Shown here piece by piece: positions 8,313 to 17,238 of a stretch of DNA of 64,000 nt (its first letter is position 1; the number at the start of each line of letters is the position of its first letter). This stretch comes from Chryseobacterium sp. Leaf405 (GTDB lineage Bacteria; Bacteroidota; Bacteroidia; Flavobacteriales; Weeksellaceae). Position numbers and translations under genes: made by a program. The notes under the pieces are model-generated. The model searched no databases, was not told the origin of the DNA, and saw only the letters and a program-made list of their open reading frames with translations. The stretch covers positions 1-64,000 of the forward strand of contig NZ_LMQN01000015.1 of the NCBI RefSeq assembly GCF_001425355.1, given 5' to 3'.

Positions 8313-9734
8313 TTAGTAACCTGGGTTCTGCGTTAAAATACCTTTACTATCTGTAATTGCTCTTAAAGGTATCGGAAATAACTCATTTTTACCGGTCTGA
8401 AATCCTAATGGACCAAGGAAAGTAGCAGCTTGACCTGTTCTCACTAAATCTGGAAATCTATCATTTTCCATAGCCAACTCTACTCTTCTCTCTTGCCAGA
8501 TTGCAGTTCTAAGAGCAGTCTGACCAGTTGCAGTTGTATTCGCAAGCTGAGCTCTGTTTCTTACTAAGTTGATATCAGTAATCGCAACCGCAGTATTTCC
8601 TAATTCGTTTGCTGCCTCAGCATTGATTAAAAGAATGTCTGCAAATCTCAAGATTCTTATGTTTTGGATTGATCCATATCCGCATGCATTATTGTTAAGT
8701 GATGAAGGAACATAAGTTTTATAATTCCAGGTATTGCCTGCTTGTGGATCTCCTTTTTTGATAAGATCACCTTCCGGTGTAGTTTGACCTTCTCTAAGAA
8801 TGGTAAATTGTTTTCTGATATCACCAGGCTCAAATGCATTCTCTAATGCTAGAGTTGGCGTAAAGAAACCCCATCCGTACTGATTTCTTACCCCCTGAAC
8901 TTCTGCATACTGACTCCCACCAAATTCTGGAGAACAACCACAATTAACTTCGAAAACTGACTCAGTTCCAAATTCACCTGCCGGTCTAAATAAGTGATTA
9001 AAACTAGGATCTAAAGAATATCCCATTCCTTTTACTTGAGTTGAAATGTCATAAGCCTTTTGGTAGTCTTTCATATAAAGATAAACTTTTGAAAGTAATC
9101 CCAGAGCACCACCTTTTGTTACTCTTCCTTCCTGACCTGCAGGATATGTTTGAGGTAAAATTGCAGATGCTTCAGTTAAATCCTTTACAATAAATGCATA
9201 TACCTCTGCAGCAGTATTTCTTGGTTTATTAATATAATCAACTTGTATCCCATCAAAAATAGGAACCCCTCCATATATTCTTACTAAATTAAAATAAAAA
9301 TAAGCTCTCAACATTTTAGCTTCTGCAACCAATCTAGTTCTAAGAGTTGCATCCATATCAATGTTCGGAACATTAGTAATAACCTGGTTTGCTCTTTGAA
9401 CAGCTTGCCATTGGCCAGTCCAGTATCCATTAACTCCGTCATCACTCGTTGTAAAAGAAAAATTATCATATGCATTGATAAAAGATGCGTCACCTGGATT
9501 TGATCCTTTTTCAACGTCATCTCCAGTTACTCCGAATACAAATTGCGCAGGAAAACCAGAATTTTCCCAACTTCTTAGGAAACTGTATATAGCATTCGTC
9601 GCTTTCATAGCATCAGCTTCTGTTTTAAAGAAGTCCTCCGCTACCACTACCCCTTCAGGTTTAATATCAACAAAATCATTATTACAGCTAGCAAATATTG
9701 AAAATATTGAGATTGTTAAAAATATTTTTTTCAT
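8313..9734 (-). CDS. SusD/RagB-type glycan-binding outer membrane lipoprotein
   Basis: 473 residues with lipobox IFASC (Cys16/17). The N-terminal part carries the SusD signature around EDFFKTEADAMKATNAIYSFL (residues about 33-52; longer stretch typical of the family) and ARFYFNL-like LRAYFYFNLVRIYGGVP (about 143). The C-terminal RagB/SusD part has QERRVELAMENDRFPDLVR (about 412) and ends ILTQNPGY, as usual. The protein sits on the SusC porin as a surface lid and captures oligosaccharides. It starts 10 bases after the SusC stop, the usual tight pairing. Confidence 0.95.
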   Translation of the reverse strand: MKKIFLTISIFSIFASCNNDFVDIKPEGVVVAEDFFKTEADAMKATNAIYSFLRSWENSGFPAQFVFGVTGDDVEKGSNPGDASFINAYDNFSFTTSDDGVNGYWTGQWQAVQRANQVITNVPNIDMDATLRTRLVAEAKMLRAYFYFNLVRIYGGVPIFDGIQVDYINKPRNTAAEVYAFIVKDLTEASAILPQTYPAGQEGRVTKGGALGLLSKVYLYMKDYQKAYDISTQVKGMGYSLDPSFNHLFRPAGEFGTESVFEVNCGCSPEFGGSQYAEVQGVRNQYGWGFFTPTLALENAFEPGDIRKQFTILREGQTTPEGDLIKKGDPQAGNTWNYKTYVPSSLNNNACGYGSIQNIRILRFADILLINAEAANELGNTAVAITDINLVRNRAQLANTTATGQTALRTAIWQERRVELAMENDRFPDLVRTGQAATFLGPLGFQTGKNELFPIPLRAITDSKGILTQNPGY

Positions 9735-9744
9735 GATTTTTTAA

Positions 9745-12579
9745 TTAAAATGTTAAATTCATACCCATTGTATAAATAGCAGAAATTGGATAAATATTAT
9801 TATCTATACCCATTTGCACTCTATCAGTATTCATAATTTCAGGAGAGAATCCATTATATTTGAAACTTGTAAACGGGTTTTGTGCACTTAGATATATCCT
9901 CAGTTTTTTAACGGATAAAGATTGAGCAAGTGATGAAGGTAAATTATATCCTATCTGAATATTTCTAATTCTAAAATAGCTACCATCTTCTACATAAAAG
10001 CTACTTGGTAAAATAATAGATTGGTTTGAAGTAATCATAGAATTGGTGTTGGAAGTACCTGCACCTGTCCATCTGTTATTATACATATCAAGATCCCAAC
10101 TTTCATTACCGTAACGTTGCTCACGGTTATAATTATAAATTTTATTACCAAATACACCTTGGAAATCTATTCCAAAATCAATTGAATGAATCGCCAAGTT
10201 TATTCCAAATCCATACGTTCCTTTAGGGATGGGGCTACCTAAGAAAGTTTTATCTCTGGTATCAATTACTCCATTTCCATCAAGATCCGTAAACTTGAAC
10301 CATCCTGCTTTTGCTCCGTTCTGCCCAGATGCAGCCGCTTCGGCATCAGTTTGAAACACGCCTGCAACTTCGTATCCATAGTAAGAACCAACAGCTTGCC
10401 CAGCTTGTAATCTTACAATTGAATTACCAAATAAACTAGCTCCTGTTTCTAAAAATGAATCTTGATAAACGTTTGTGATCTCATTTTTAAGAGTTGTGAA
10501 GTTACCATAAACTCCAAGTTTAATACCTTCACTAAGATTTGCATTATAATTTACAGATACTTCAAAACCTTTATTTTTAAAAGAGTAAGCATTCGTGACA
10601 TAATCATACGGATTACTAGCTCCGGAAATCGTAGCTTGATTAATTGCATAAACAATATCTTTCGATTCTTTGTTATAGTAAGTTCCTTCAACTTTTAATT
10701 TATTATTTAAAAATGCCATCTCAACACCAAAATCTGAACCTGTTGTCGTTTCCCAACCAATTGACGGATCAATCACTCTGTCAACCGTTCCTGCTGGATA
10801 TCCAGTGTTACCATAATATACACCACCACCGATATTAGTTACAATTGGAGAAAAATCTCTTTTAACTTTCGGGTTACCTAATTTACCCCAGCTTGCTCTC
10901 AATTTCAACAAATCAAAAACATTCTGCTCACTCATAAAACCTTCTTTTGAAACTACCCAACCAATACTTACAGCAGGAAAAGTTTTATATCTGTCTGTTG
11001 ATATTTGCGAACTAGCATCTCTACGTACAGAAGCATTTAAAAGATACTTACCCGCATAGTCATAATTTATCCTTCCAAAAAAAGATTCTATTCTTTGCTG
11101 ATCTTGTGTTGCTTCTGGTCTACCATCAGTAACTGCAGCAGCAGTATCATGATAATTAAAAATATCTGTACCGTTACTAATATTTAGAGAACCATTGGTA
11201 CCGTTATAATTTACATTTTTAGCAGTCCATACATCTTCTGATCTGGAATCTCTAATTCTGGAAAAACCAGCTAGCAATTCCAAATTATGATTCCCAAAAT
11301 CTTTTTTCCAATTAATAGTATTATCCCAAACATAGTTTCTATATCTGTTATCTCTAGTTATTAGTGTGGATTGTTTTTGGCTACTAACAGGAACATAAAG
11401 TAATGTTGGTGTATATTCATACTGGCTCGGGCTATAATTATCGCTGGTATAACTACTTCTAAAAGTAAAGTCTTTCAAAAATTTAATTTCTGCCCAAACA
11501 TTATTAAGCAATCTTTCCTGTCTTACTTGAGAACGATAAAGATCGAGCTTTGCCCTTGGATTAGGTACATTTAATAATGTAATATATTGATAATCTCCAG
11601 TCGCAGGATTAATAACATCAAATACTGGAGGTGCATTACGTGCATCTAATAAAGGATTTTGTGCTACATCAGTACGCGTTTTGGAAAAAGAAAAATTATC
11701 TCCAATCGTAATATTATCTGTAATCTTATAACTAAGGTTTAATTTGGTATTAAATCGGTTAAAACCACTTCCAGAATTAATTCCTGTACCGGCAGCTAAG
11801 TTCCCTTCATCCTGCAGATAACCTACACTACCATAATAATTAAGTTTACCTAGACTTCCTGAAGCAGAAAAATCATTTGAGTTAATAATACTTGTACGTA
11901 AAATCTCTTTAAACCAATCTGTATTACCGGAATACTGGGATTTTGTTATAAAATCTGAAGGTTCGGGATTAGGTACATCATTGCGAACTTTTTCGTTATA
12001 CAATTCAATATATTGATCTCCATTTACCATTTTAGGAACATTGGTAACAGTTTTGATTCCCAAATAAGAATTAACATTGAAAACCGGTTTCCCTCTCCCT
12101 GTCTTAGTTTTGATAATTACGGCTCCATTTGCAGCTTTAGCTCCAAAAATTGCCAAACTTGAAGGATCTTTCAAGACACTCATAGATTCGATATCCTGAG
12201 GATTAAGGAAAGAAATGTCTTCCGTTAACATTCCATCAACAATGAAAACTGTATTACCAGACAAAGATCCAACCCCTCTAATATCTACCCGAGGAGATCC
12301 ACCTGGTGTACCTGATGTAACAATATTTACCCCAGCCAATTTTCCTTGCACAGAGTTTAGTGGATTTGCATTAGGTTTATCTGCTAAATCTTTAGCAGTC
12401 ACTATACCAATACTCCCTGTAACATTTTCCTTTTTCTGCGTACCATAGCCTACCACAATTACTTCCTCAATTTTCTGCTCTTTCGTTGCAGAGTCTTTTG
12501 GAGTAACCTGGGCATTGACATTCATACCAAAGTATAGAACAGCAATGAGACATGAATACTTTAAATCACTTTGTTTCAT
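9745..12579 (-). CDS. SusC/RagA-type TonB-dependent outer membrane transporter
   Basis: 944 residues. A signal peptide ending near NVNAQ is followed by a TonB-box-like EEVIVVGYGTQKK (about 37), the plug domain (VQGKLAGVNIVTSGTPGGSPR, DIRGVGS) and a beta-barrel ending in an aromatic residue (MGMNLTF). It imports oligosaccharides across the outer membrane with energy from TonB. The CarboxypepD_reg-like extension common at the N-terminus of SusC proteins is missing; only about 15 residues separate the signal peptide from the TonB box. First gene of the locus. Confidence 0.95.
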   Translation of the reverse strand: MKQSDLKYSCLIAVLYFGMNVNAQVTPKDSATKEQKIEEVIVVGYGTQKKENVTGSIGIVTAKDLADKPNANPLNSVQGKLAGVNIVTSGTPGGSPRVDIRGVGSLSGNTVFIVDGMLTEDISFLNPQDIESMSVLKDPSSLAIFGAKAANGAVIIKTKTGRGKPVFNVNSYLGIKTVTNVPKMVNGDQYIELYNEKVRNDVPNPEPSDFITKSQYSGNTDWFKEILRTSIINSNDFSASGSLGKLNYYGSVGYLQDEGNLAAGTGINSGSGFNRFNTKLNLSYKITDNITIGDNFSFSKTRTDVAQNPLLDARNAPPVFDVINPATGDYQYITLLNVPNPRAKLDLYRSQVRQERLLNNVWAEIKFLKDFTFRSSYTSDNYSPSQYEYTPTLLYVPVSSQKQSTLITRDNRYRNYVWDNTINWKKDFGNHNLELLAGFSRIRDSRSEDVWTAKNVNYNGTNGSLNISNGTDIFNYHDTAAAVTDGRPEATQDQQRIESFFGRINYDYAGKYLLNASVRRDASSQISTDRYKTFPAVSIGWVVSKEGFMSEQNVFDLLKLRASWGKLGNPKVKRDFSPIVTNIGGGVYYGNTGYPAGTVDRVIDPSIGWETTTGSDFGVEMAFLNNKLKVEGTYYNKESKDIVYAINQATISGASNPYDYVTNAYSFKNKGFEVSVNYNANLSEGIKLGVYGNFTTLKNEITNVYQDSFLETGASLFGNSIVRLQAGQAVGSYYGYEVAGVFQTDAEAAASGQNGAKAGWFKFTDLDGNGVIDTRDKTFLGSPIPKGTYGFGINLAIHSIDFGIDFQGVFGNKIYNYNREQRYGNESWDLDMYNNRWTGAGTSNTNSMITSNQSIILPSSFYVEDGSYFRIRNIQIGYNLPSSLAQSLSVKKLRIYLSAQNPFTSFKYNGFSPEIMNTDRVQMGIDNNIYPISAIYTMGMNLTF

Positions 12580-12687
12580 ATAGTTTAATTTTATTCGTAC
12601 AATCAGTTAATATAAGGCCTTCACAAAACCTTATTTTTAATATCTTAATGAAAGAAATAATGTATTTCTCAAAAAAAGACATTAAAC

Positions 12688-12695
12688 CAAAAGTA
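12688..12695 (-). promoter_or_regulatory. Candidate -7 box for the susC operon
   Basis: Minus-strand TACTTTTG fits TAnnTTTG and lies 108 bases before the SusC start, leaving a long leader. No good -33 partner is seen. Confidence 0.35.
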
Positions 12696-12889
12696 TAAAA
12701 ATTTCTGCAACATTGTTAATGTTTCTTAAAAAATAAATAAAAAAGAAAATTCATATCTAAAAGTTTAATAATATTCAAAATTTAACTATGTTTCGCCAAT
12801 ATTAACTGAATTTTAAATTAAAAAATACAATTGATTCTTTATTCTATTATCATAAATATTCCCCATTTTAAGCCTCTGAGATTTTAAAT

Positions 12890-12920
12890 TTTGTTAAATT
12901 AAATAATCATTATAAATTTG
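12890..12920 (+). promoter_or_regulatory. Bacteroidota-type promoter of the DUF4197 gene
   Basis: TTTG at 12890-12893, a 19-base spacer and TAAATTTG at 12913-12920 match the -33/-7 consensus TTTG-N19-TAnnTTTG. The ATG at 12958 is 37 bases after the -7 box. Confidence 0.7.
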
Positions 12921-12957
12921 GCGTATATTTTGAAAATATAAAGAGTAATAAAAAAGT

Positions 12958-13635
12958 ATGAAAAAATATATTATTGCTGCAGCTTTAATAATCGGGACGG
13001 GTGCCATTATTAATACGACAATGCAGTCTTGTACGACACTGGCAACTTCAGATATAGGATTATCCATCATTAAAAGACTCCTTCTAAACGGAATCGATAA
13101 AGGAATGAATGTCTACAGTAACCGAGATGCTTTCCTTCAAAACAATATGGTAGACAAGGCTCTTCCGAAACATTTGAGAGACATCAATTCTATGTTAGAA
13201 AAAGTAGCTCCGTCTTTGGTGGCAAAAGAAAGAGCATATATTGCGGATGCTGCCGTGTATACCGTAAATATTTCAAAACCAATTTTGACAAATGCAGTAA
13301 ACAGCTTGAATGCACAGGATGTAACAAGGATTATTAATGGTGAAAAAGGAACTGCAACTCTTATTCTAAAAGAAAAAACAGCCCAACAATTGATTGCTGC
13401 AATCGCTCCGAAAGTTGATGAACAGTTAAATCAATATGGAATCGTTAAAAGCATTAATACTGCCTTATCAGGAAGTAATTTATTGGGAAGTCTTCTGGGT
13501 GGAAATAAAGCTACGGTAAACGCCGGTGGTTTGAGTCAACTTGCTTCTGAGCAGCTCGTAAACGGTATCTTTAATATTGTTGAAGACTACGAAATTCAAA
13601 ACTCAAAGGCATTACTGGGGCCACTTGGAAAATAG
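12958..13635 (+). CDS. DUF4197 family lipoprotein
   Basis: 225 residues. The N-terminus is hydrophobic with a cysteine at about residue 25 (TTMQSC), which suggests an exported lipoprotein. The helical remainder matches DUF4197: ALPKHLRDINSMLEKV, LNAQDVTRIINGEKGTAT, and a C-terminal NGIFNIVEDYE. The function of this family is unknown. It is followed after 41 bases by the DUF493 gene, so both may share the promoter at 12890. Confidence 0.85.
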   Translation: MKKYIIAAALIIGTGAIINTTMQSCTTLATSDIGLSIIKRLLLNGIDKGMNVYSNRDAFLQNNMVDKALPKHLRDINSMLEKVAPSLVAKERAYIADAAVYTVNISKPILTNAVNSLNAQDVTRIINGEKGTATLILKEKTAQQLIAAIAPKVDEQLNQYGIVKSINTALSGSNLLGSLLGGNKATVNAGGLSQLASEQLVNGIFNIVEDYEIQNSKALLGPLGK

Positions 13636-13676
13636 AAAAAAATTCACTATATTTATTATAGATTATTTAAAAGAAG

Positions 13677-13982
13677 ATGGACATATTACAAGGAAATCAA
13701 CATTCGAATCCTGAAGAATTTTACAGTTCTTTAAAGGAGAAACTGGAAGGTCATCATGATTTTCCGGAGGATTATTTATTCAAATTTATCATTCCGACAG
13801 ATCAGGCAAAATTAACGGAAATCTACAAAGTTTTCGATGGTGTAAAATTCACCCTAGGAAACCGAGAAAGCAAAAACGGGAAATACACAGCCTGCAATAT
13901 CAATGCATTCGTTCTGGATGCTGATCAGGTGGTAACTATTTATAAAGAAGTAGCTAAAATAGAAGGAGTTATCCTTTTATAA
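13677..13982 (+). CDS. DUF493 (YbeD-like) family protein
   Basis: 101 residues, cytoplasmic. DFPEDYLFKFIIPTD (about residues 28-42) corresponds to the FP..y.fK.i and subsequent motif of DUF493/YbeD, a small ferredoxin-like-fold family. The C-terminus VTIYKEVAKIEGVILL resembles the family end. Biochemical role not established. Probably cotranscribed with the DUF4197 gene; a strong terminator follows. Confidence 0.75.
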   Translation: MDILQGNQHSNPEEFYSSLKEKLEGHHDFPEDYLFKFIIPTDQAKLTEIYKVFDGVKFTLGNRESKNGKYTACNINAFVLDADQVVTIYKEVAKIEGVILL

Positions 13983-13990
13983 AAACAGAA

Positions 13991-14017
13991 AAGTCAGCGA
14001 TAAAGCTGACTTTTTTT
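13991..14017 (+). terminator. Terminator of the DUF4197-DUF493 transcript
   Basis: AAGTCAGC (13991-13998) pairs with GCTGACTT (14005-14012) over a 6-base loop, followed by TTTTTTT. Confidence 0.9.
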
Positions 14018-14038
14018 ATTTAAATTTTAATGTACTTA

Positions 14039-14389
14039 TTATTTTTCGATAAAATATTTCACATTTTCAATCGGTCTTCCCAACATTGCCACAGAACCTT
14101 TAATGATAATCGGTCTTTGGATCAGTTCAGGATTTTCAGACAACACTTTTATCCATTCTTCTTCCGAGAGATCTTTACCCGCAAATTTTTCGATATACAG
14201 TTTTTCCGTTTTTCTGATGATGTGAAAAACGCTTTGGTTTAATTTCTTTAAAACCGTTTTAATTTCAAGAGCACTTAGAGGATCTTCCACAATATTAATG
14301 ATCTCAAACGGCACTCCATTCTCATCCAGATATTCTAAAACCGCATTTGATTTTGAACAATTTCCATTATGTAAAACCTTAACCAACAT
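14039..14389 (-). CDS. ArsC-family (glutaredoxin-dependent arsenate reductase-like) protein
   Basis: 116 residues with a thioredoxin-like fold. The active cysteine is Cys11 in LHNGNCSKS. The conserved arginines lie in LIQRPIIIKG and AMLGRPIENV near the C-terminus, as in ArsC/YffB proteins. ArsC reduces arsenate with glutaredoxin, but many single homologues without ars genes nearby have other reductase roles. No arsenic-resistance gene is near here, so the substrate is uncertain. Confidence 0.85.
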   Translation of the reverse strand: MLVKVLHNGNCSKSNAVLEYLDENGVPFEIINIVEDPLSALEIKTVLKKLNQSVFHIIRKTEKLYIEKFAGKDLSEEEWIKVLSENPELIQRPIIIKGSVAMLGRPIENVKYFIEK

Positions 14390-14459
14390 CTATAATTATA
14401 TTTAAAAATTAAACTCGTTCTTCAAATTTAGAAAGAAATCAATATACTTTAAGTTTAAT

Positions 14460-15089
14460 TTATCCTAAATCTTTGTTAAACAAACCATTCAGTTCTGCTT
14501 CTATTTTTTCCAGAACAAATCCGAAATCCTCCGGTCTTTCAACAAAATCCAAATCATCGACTTCAATTACCAAAAGTTTTCCTTCCGTATAATTAGAAAT
14601 CCATTTTTCGTATTTCTGATTCAATTTTGAAAGATACTCAATGCTGATTGATGCCTCATATTCTCTTCCTCTTTTATAGATCTTTTTAACGAGATTCGGA
14701 ACATCAGATTTAAGATAAATCAATAAATCCGGTGCGGAAACAAAAGATTTCATCAGACTGAAAACGGATTCATAATTTTTAAAATCACGATCCGACAGAA
14801 GATTCATATCGTTTAAGTTCTCTGCAAAAATATGTGCATCTTCATAGATCGTACGATCCTGAATAATGTTTTTTCCACTTTCCCTAATCTCTTTAACCTG
14901 ACGAAATCTGCTTCCCAAAAAATAAATCTGCAAAGCAAAACTCCACTTGCTCATGTCAGCATAAAAATCCTCCAAATAAGGGTTATGATCTACATCTTCA
15001 AATTGGGCATCCCATCCGTAGTGCTTAGAAAGCATCGTAGTTAATGTCGTTTTTCCTGCTCCGATATTTCCTGTAACTGCAATATGCAT
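14460..15089 (-). CDS. Deoxynucleoside kinase
   Basis: 209 residues, cytoplasmic, of the deoxynucleoside kinase family that phosphorylates deoxynucleosides for nucleotide salvage. The P-loop is VTGNIGAGKTTL (residues 5-16). EDVDHNPYLEDFY (about 36) forms the substrate site, IIQDRTIYEDAHIF (about 80) is the DRS-like motif, and the arginine-rich lid is KKIYKRGREYE (about 135). Which base is preferred (purine or pyrimidine) cannot be read. The gene upstream (15120) lies 30 bases away on the same strand. Confidence 0.92.
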   Translation of the reverse strand: MHIAVTGNIGAGKTTLTTMLSKHYGWDAQFEDVDHNPYLEDFYADMSKWSFALQIYFLGSRFRQVKEIRESGKNIIQDRTIYEDAHIFAENLNDMNLLSDRDFKNYESVFSLMKSFVSAPDLLIYLKSDVPNLVKKIYKRGREYEASISIEYLSKLNQKYEKWISNYTEGKLLVIEVDDLDFVERPEDFGFVLEKIEAELNGLFNKDLG

Positions 15090-15119
15090 ATTTCTCTTAC
15101 CTATTTTTGATTTTAATAA

Positions 15120-16097
15120 CTAAACGCCTGCCGACTCAACTTCCGAACTTTCTTCAATCAGTTTCTGCAACGAACTTTCAGCAGGATTTTTGCTTTCAAT
15201 TTCCTGTGTTTTCTTTTCCAGTTTTTCTTCCTGACTGTCTGATTCCGAAGGTTTTTCTGCCGATTTTTCTACATCCTGTTCTGTAGCTTTTGGCCTAGCA
15301 TCAGGCTCTGTCTGCAGTTTAGTTTCTGTATTCTTTTCTAAGCTGTAAAGATAGAGTTTGTTGTCTTTCATTTCAAAATAAGAAAGCGTATTTTTATCCA
15401 CAATCTTTGCATCAGAATCCCCGAAAATCTTAACCATTTCTTTTTCCGGAATGTATTTTAAAATCGAATTATTTGTTATGACTAATATAAATTCATTTTC
15501 TCTTCTGAAACGTTTTCCATTATCGATCGGCGCTTCAAAGATTTTTTCAAATTTAAAATTATATACTCTGATAAACTTTCTCGTTAATATATACACTTTG
15601 TTTTCATACACCAAAAAATCCATAAGATCATCAAAACTATCTCCGAAAGGATAAGAATTGATCATCGTTTCGTTTCTGAAATTATACTGAATCAATCGTT
15701 TAGAACTTTCATCCAACAGCCAGATCTGCTGTAGATCTTCGGCATATACCATTTTTATAAATCCGAATTTCTGTTTAAAATCAACCTTCTGAATTTCATT
15801 CATATTTTGATCGACAAACTTTAACTCCTGAGCATTTTCAGAAAACAAAGGAACCGTTAACGGATTTTGCACAGTCTGTACTTTGAAAGGCACTGTAAAC
15901 ATCAGTTTACCAATCTGTTTCCCTAAAGAATCATACTTCGTAAAACTAAAATCTTTATTTTTATAGATATACAGATTTCCGTAATCGTCTGCAAACATAT
16001 CTTTAACTTCCTTGAGCTTTAAAGTATCAAAAGGGAGTGTTTTCTGCGCAGATAACGAACAGAAAATCAATACAAATATAAAATATAATCGTTTCAA
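15120..16097 (-). CDS. Secreted beta-propeller-like protein of unknown function
   Basis: 325 residues with a signal peptide (MKRLYFIFVLIFCSLSAQ). Residues about 25-255 show repeating beta-strand segments (MFADDYGNLYIYKNKDFSF, IWLLDESSKRLIQYNF, KVYILTRKFIRVYNF) that suggest a beta-propeller. The last 65 residues are a charged E/K/S-rich tail with low complexity. I do not recognise a named family. It probably shares a transcript with the deoxynucleoside kinase, though the functional link is unclear. Confidence 0.75.
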   Translation of the reverse strand: MKRLYFIFVLIFCSLSAQKTLPFDTLKLKEVKDMFADDYGNLYIYKNKDFSFTKYDSLGKQIGKLMFTVPFKVQTVQNPLTVPLFSENAQELKFVDQNMNEIQKVDFKQKFGFIKMVYAEDLQQIWLLDESSKRLIQYNFRNETMINSYPFGDSFDDLMDFLVYENKVYILTRKFIRVYNFKFEKIFEAPIDNGKRFRRENEFILVITNNSILKYIPEKEMVKIFGDSDAKIVDKNTLSYFEMKDNKLYLYSLEKNTETKLQTEPDARPKATEQDVEKSAEKPSESDSQEEKLEKKTQEIESKNPAESSLQKLIEESSEVESAGV

Positions 16098-16112
16098 ATT
16101 CTTTTACTAAAG

Positions 16113-16136
16113 ATAGCGCTCCTAAGGAACGCTACC
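16113..16136 (-). terminator. Weak hairpin after the cyclotransferase pair
   Basis: TAGCG (16114-16118) pairs with CGCTA (16130-16134), and TCC pairs with GGA inside. Only a short T-rich tail follows on the minus strand. It lies between the stop at 16186 and the start of the next gene at 16097. Confidence 0.35.
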
Positions 16137-16185
16137 AATTTAATTAATTTATTTTTATTCAACTGAAGTTGTGACAATTTTTAAT

Positions 16186-17211
16186 TTATTTAATGGCAAC
16201 TTCGTAAATTTTGGACCAATTCTTACCGGTTACCAACATATTATCACCTTTAAAAGCAATTCCGTTTAAAACGTGTTCGGTGTCATTTTTGGTATTTTCT
16301 TCCGTAATTTTTGTAAAATCAAACTTTCCGACCGTTTCTCCGTTTGTAGGATTTATCTTTAAAATATACGGTTTGTGCCAAACATTTGCATAAATAAATC
16401 CATTATGATATTCCAGTTCGTTGATTTGACTGTAAATCTCTTTATTTCCACCAACAGCAACGGTTTTTACTACTTTTGAAGGATCATTAACATCTAAAAA
16501 ATATAAGTCATTTGAACCCGTATCTGCGATAAGATTTTTCCCGTCGTAAGTCAATCCCCAACCTTCTCCAAACTCATTAGGCAAAGGAAACTCTGAGATT
16601 TTTTTCAATGTATTTTTATCGTAAACAAAACCAATCTTATTCTGATACGTTAACTGATAAATTTTGTCACCGACAATTGCACAACCTTCAGAAAAAATAT
16701 CGGCAGGTTGCTTTTCTGTGATGATCGGAGTCGTACTTCCTAACGTATATTTTATTAATTGAGAAGCTTTTGCCAAACCGTCACTTTCATATATTGTATT
16801 TCCTTCGATAAGAAATCCTTCCACAAAATTATTCGGATCGTGAGGATATTCTGCTACGATTTCGTAGGCAATATTCTGTTCCTGATTTTTTGTAAAAACA
16901 TTGATGGTTGCATCCTGATTGAGAATTTCGCCACCTTTTGTTTTGATATTAAAAGTAACTTCGTTATCACCAAAAGTAAAAAACTTAGGATCAATCATTA
17001 AACTGGAAGTTTCCTTGTCTCCAAAACTTATGGAAATACTTTCTGCATTATCGGTCACTTCTTTCGGAAGATTTAATTTATCTCCAAAATGATACCCTTT
17101 CTCCTCCATCGAATTGTTGTAATCCGCCAGAGCATTCAGAATATCTTCATCATTTGTACAAGATGCCAGCAACAAAATAGCTGCGAAACCTGCTATCAGA
17201 TGTTTCTTCAC
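16186..17211 (-). CDS. Glutaminyl-peptide cyclotransferase-like lipoprotein, copy 2
   Basis: 341 residues. Lipobox LLLASC (Cys18). An Ig-like N-terminal part (about 25-110) precedes a five-bladed beta-propeller of the bacterial/plant glutaminyl cyclase type (PF05096): EYPHDPNNFVEGF (about 122), GEGWGLTYDGKNLI, LEYHNGFIYANVW, HVLNGIAFKGDNMLVTGKNW. Such enzymes form N-terminal pyroglutamate on peptides. It is a tandem paralogue of the next gene upstream, 27 bases away. Compared with that copy it has QLTY for QLTW and ADTGSN for ASDGSK, so it is the more diverged of the two. Confidence 0.85.
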   Translation of the reverse strand: MKKHLIAGFAAILLLASCTNDEDILNALADYNNSMEEKGYHFGDKLNLPKEVTDNAESISISFGDKETSSLMIDPKFFTFGDNEVTFNIKTKGGEILNQDATINVFTKNQEQNIAYEIVAEYPHDPNNFVEGFLIEGNTIYESDGLAKASQLIKYTLGSTTPIITEKQPADIFSEGCAIVGDKIYQLTYQNKIGFVYDKNTLKKISEFPLPNEFGEGWGLTYDGKNLIADTGSNDLYFLDVNDPSKVVKTVAVGGNKEIYSQINELEYHNGFIYANVWHKPYILKINPTNGETVGKFDFTKITEENTKNDTEHVLNGIAFKGDNMLVTGKNWSKIYEVAIK

Positions 17212-17238
17212 GTTTAAATTTTAATATAAATCAAAAAA

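Larger units (their letters stand above)
12580..12957. other. 378-bp divergent promoter region
   Basis: AT-rich spacer between the susC start (minus) and the DUF4197 gene (plus). It holds promoter boxes for both sides, listed separately. No small gene is evident. Confidence 0.6.
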
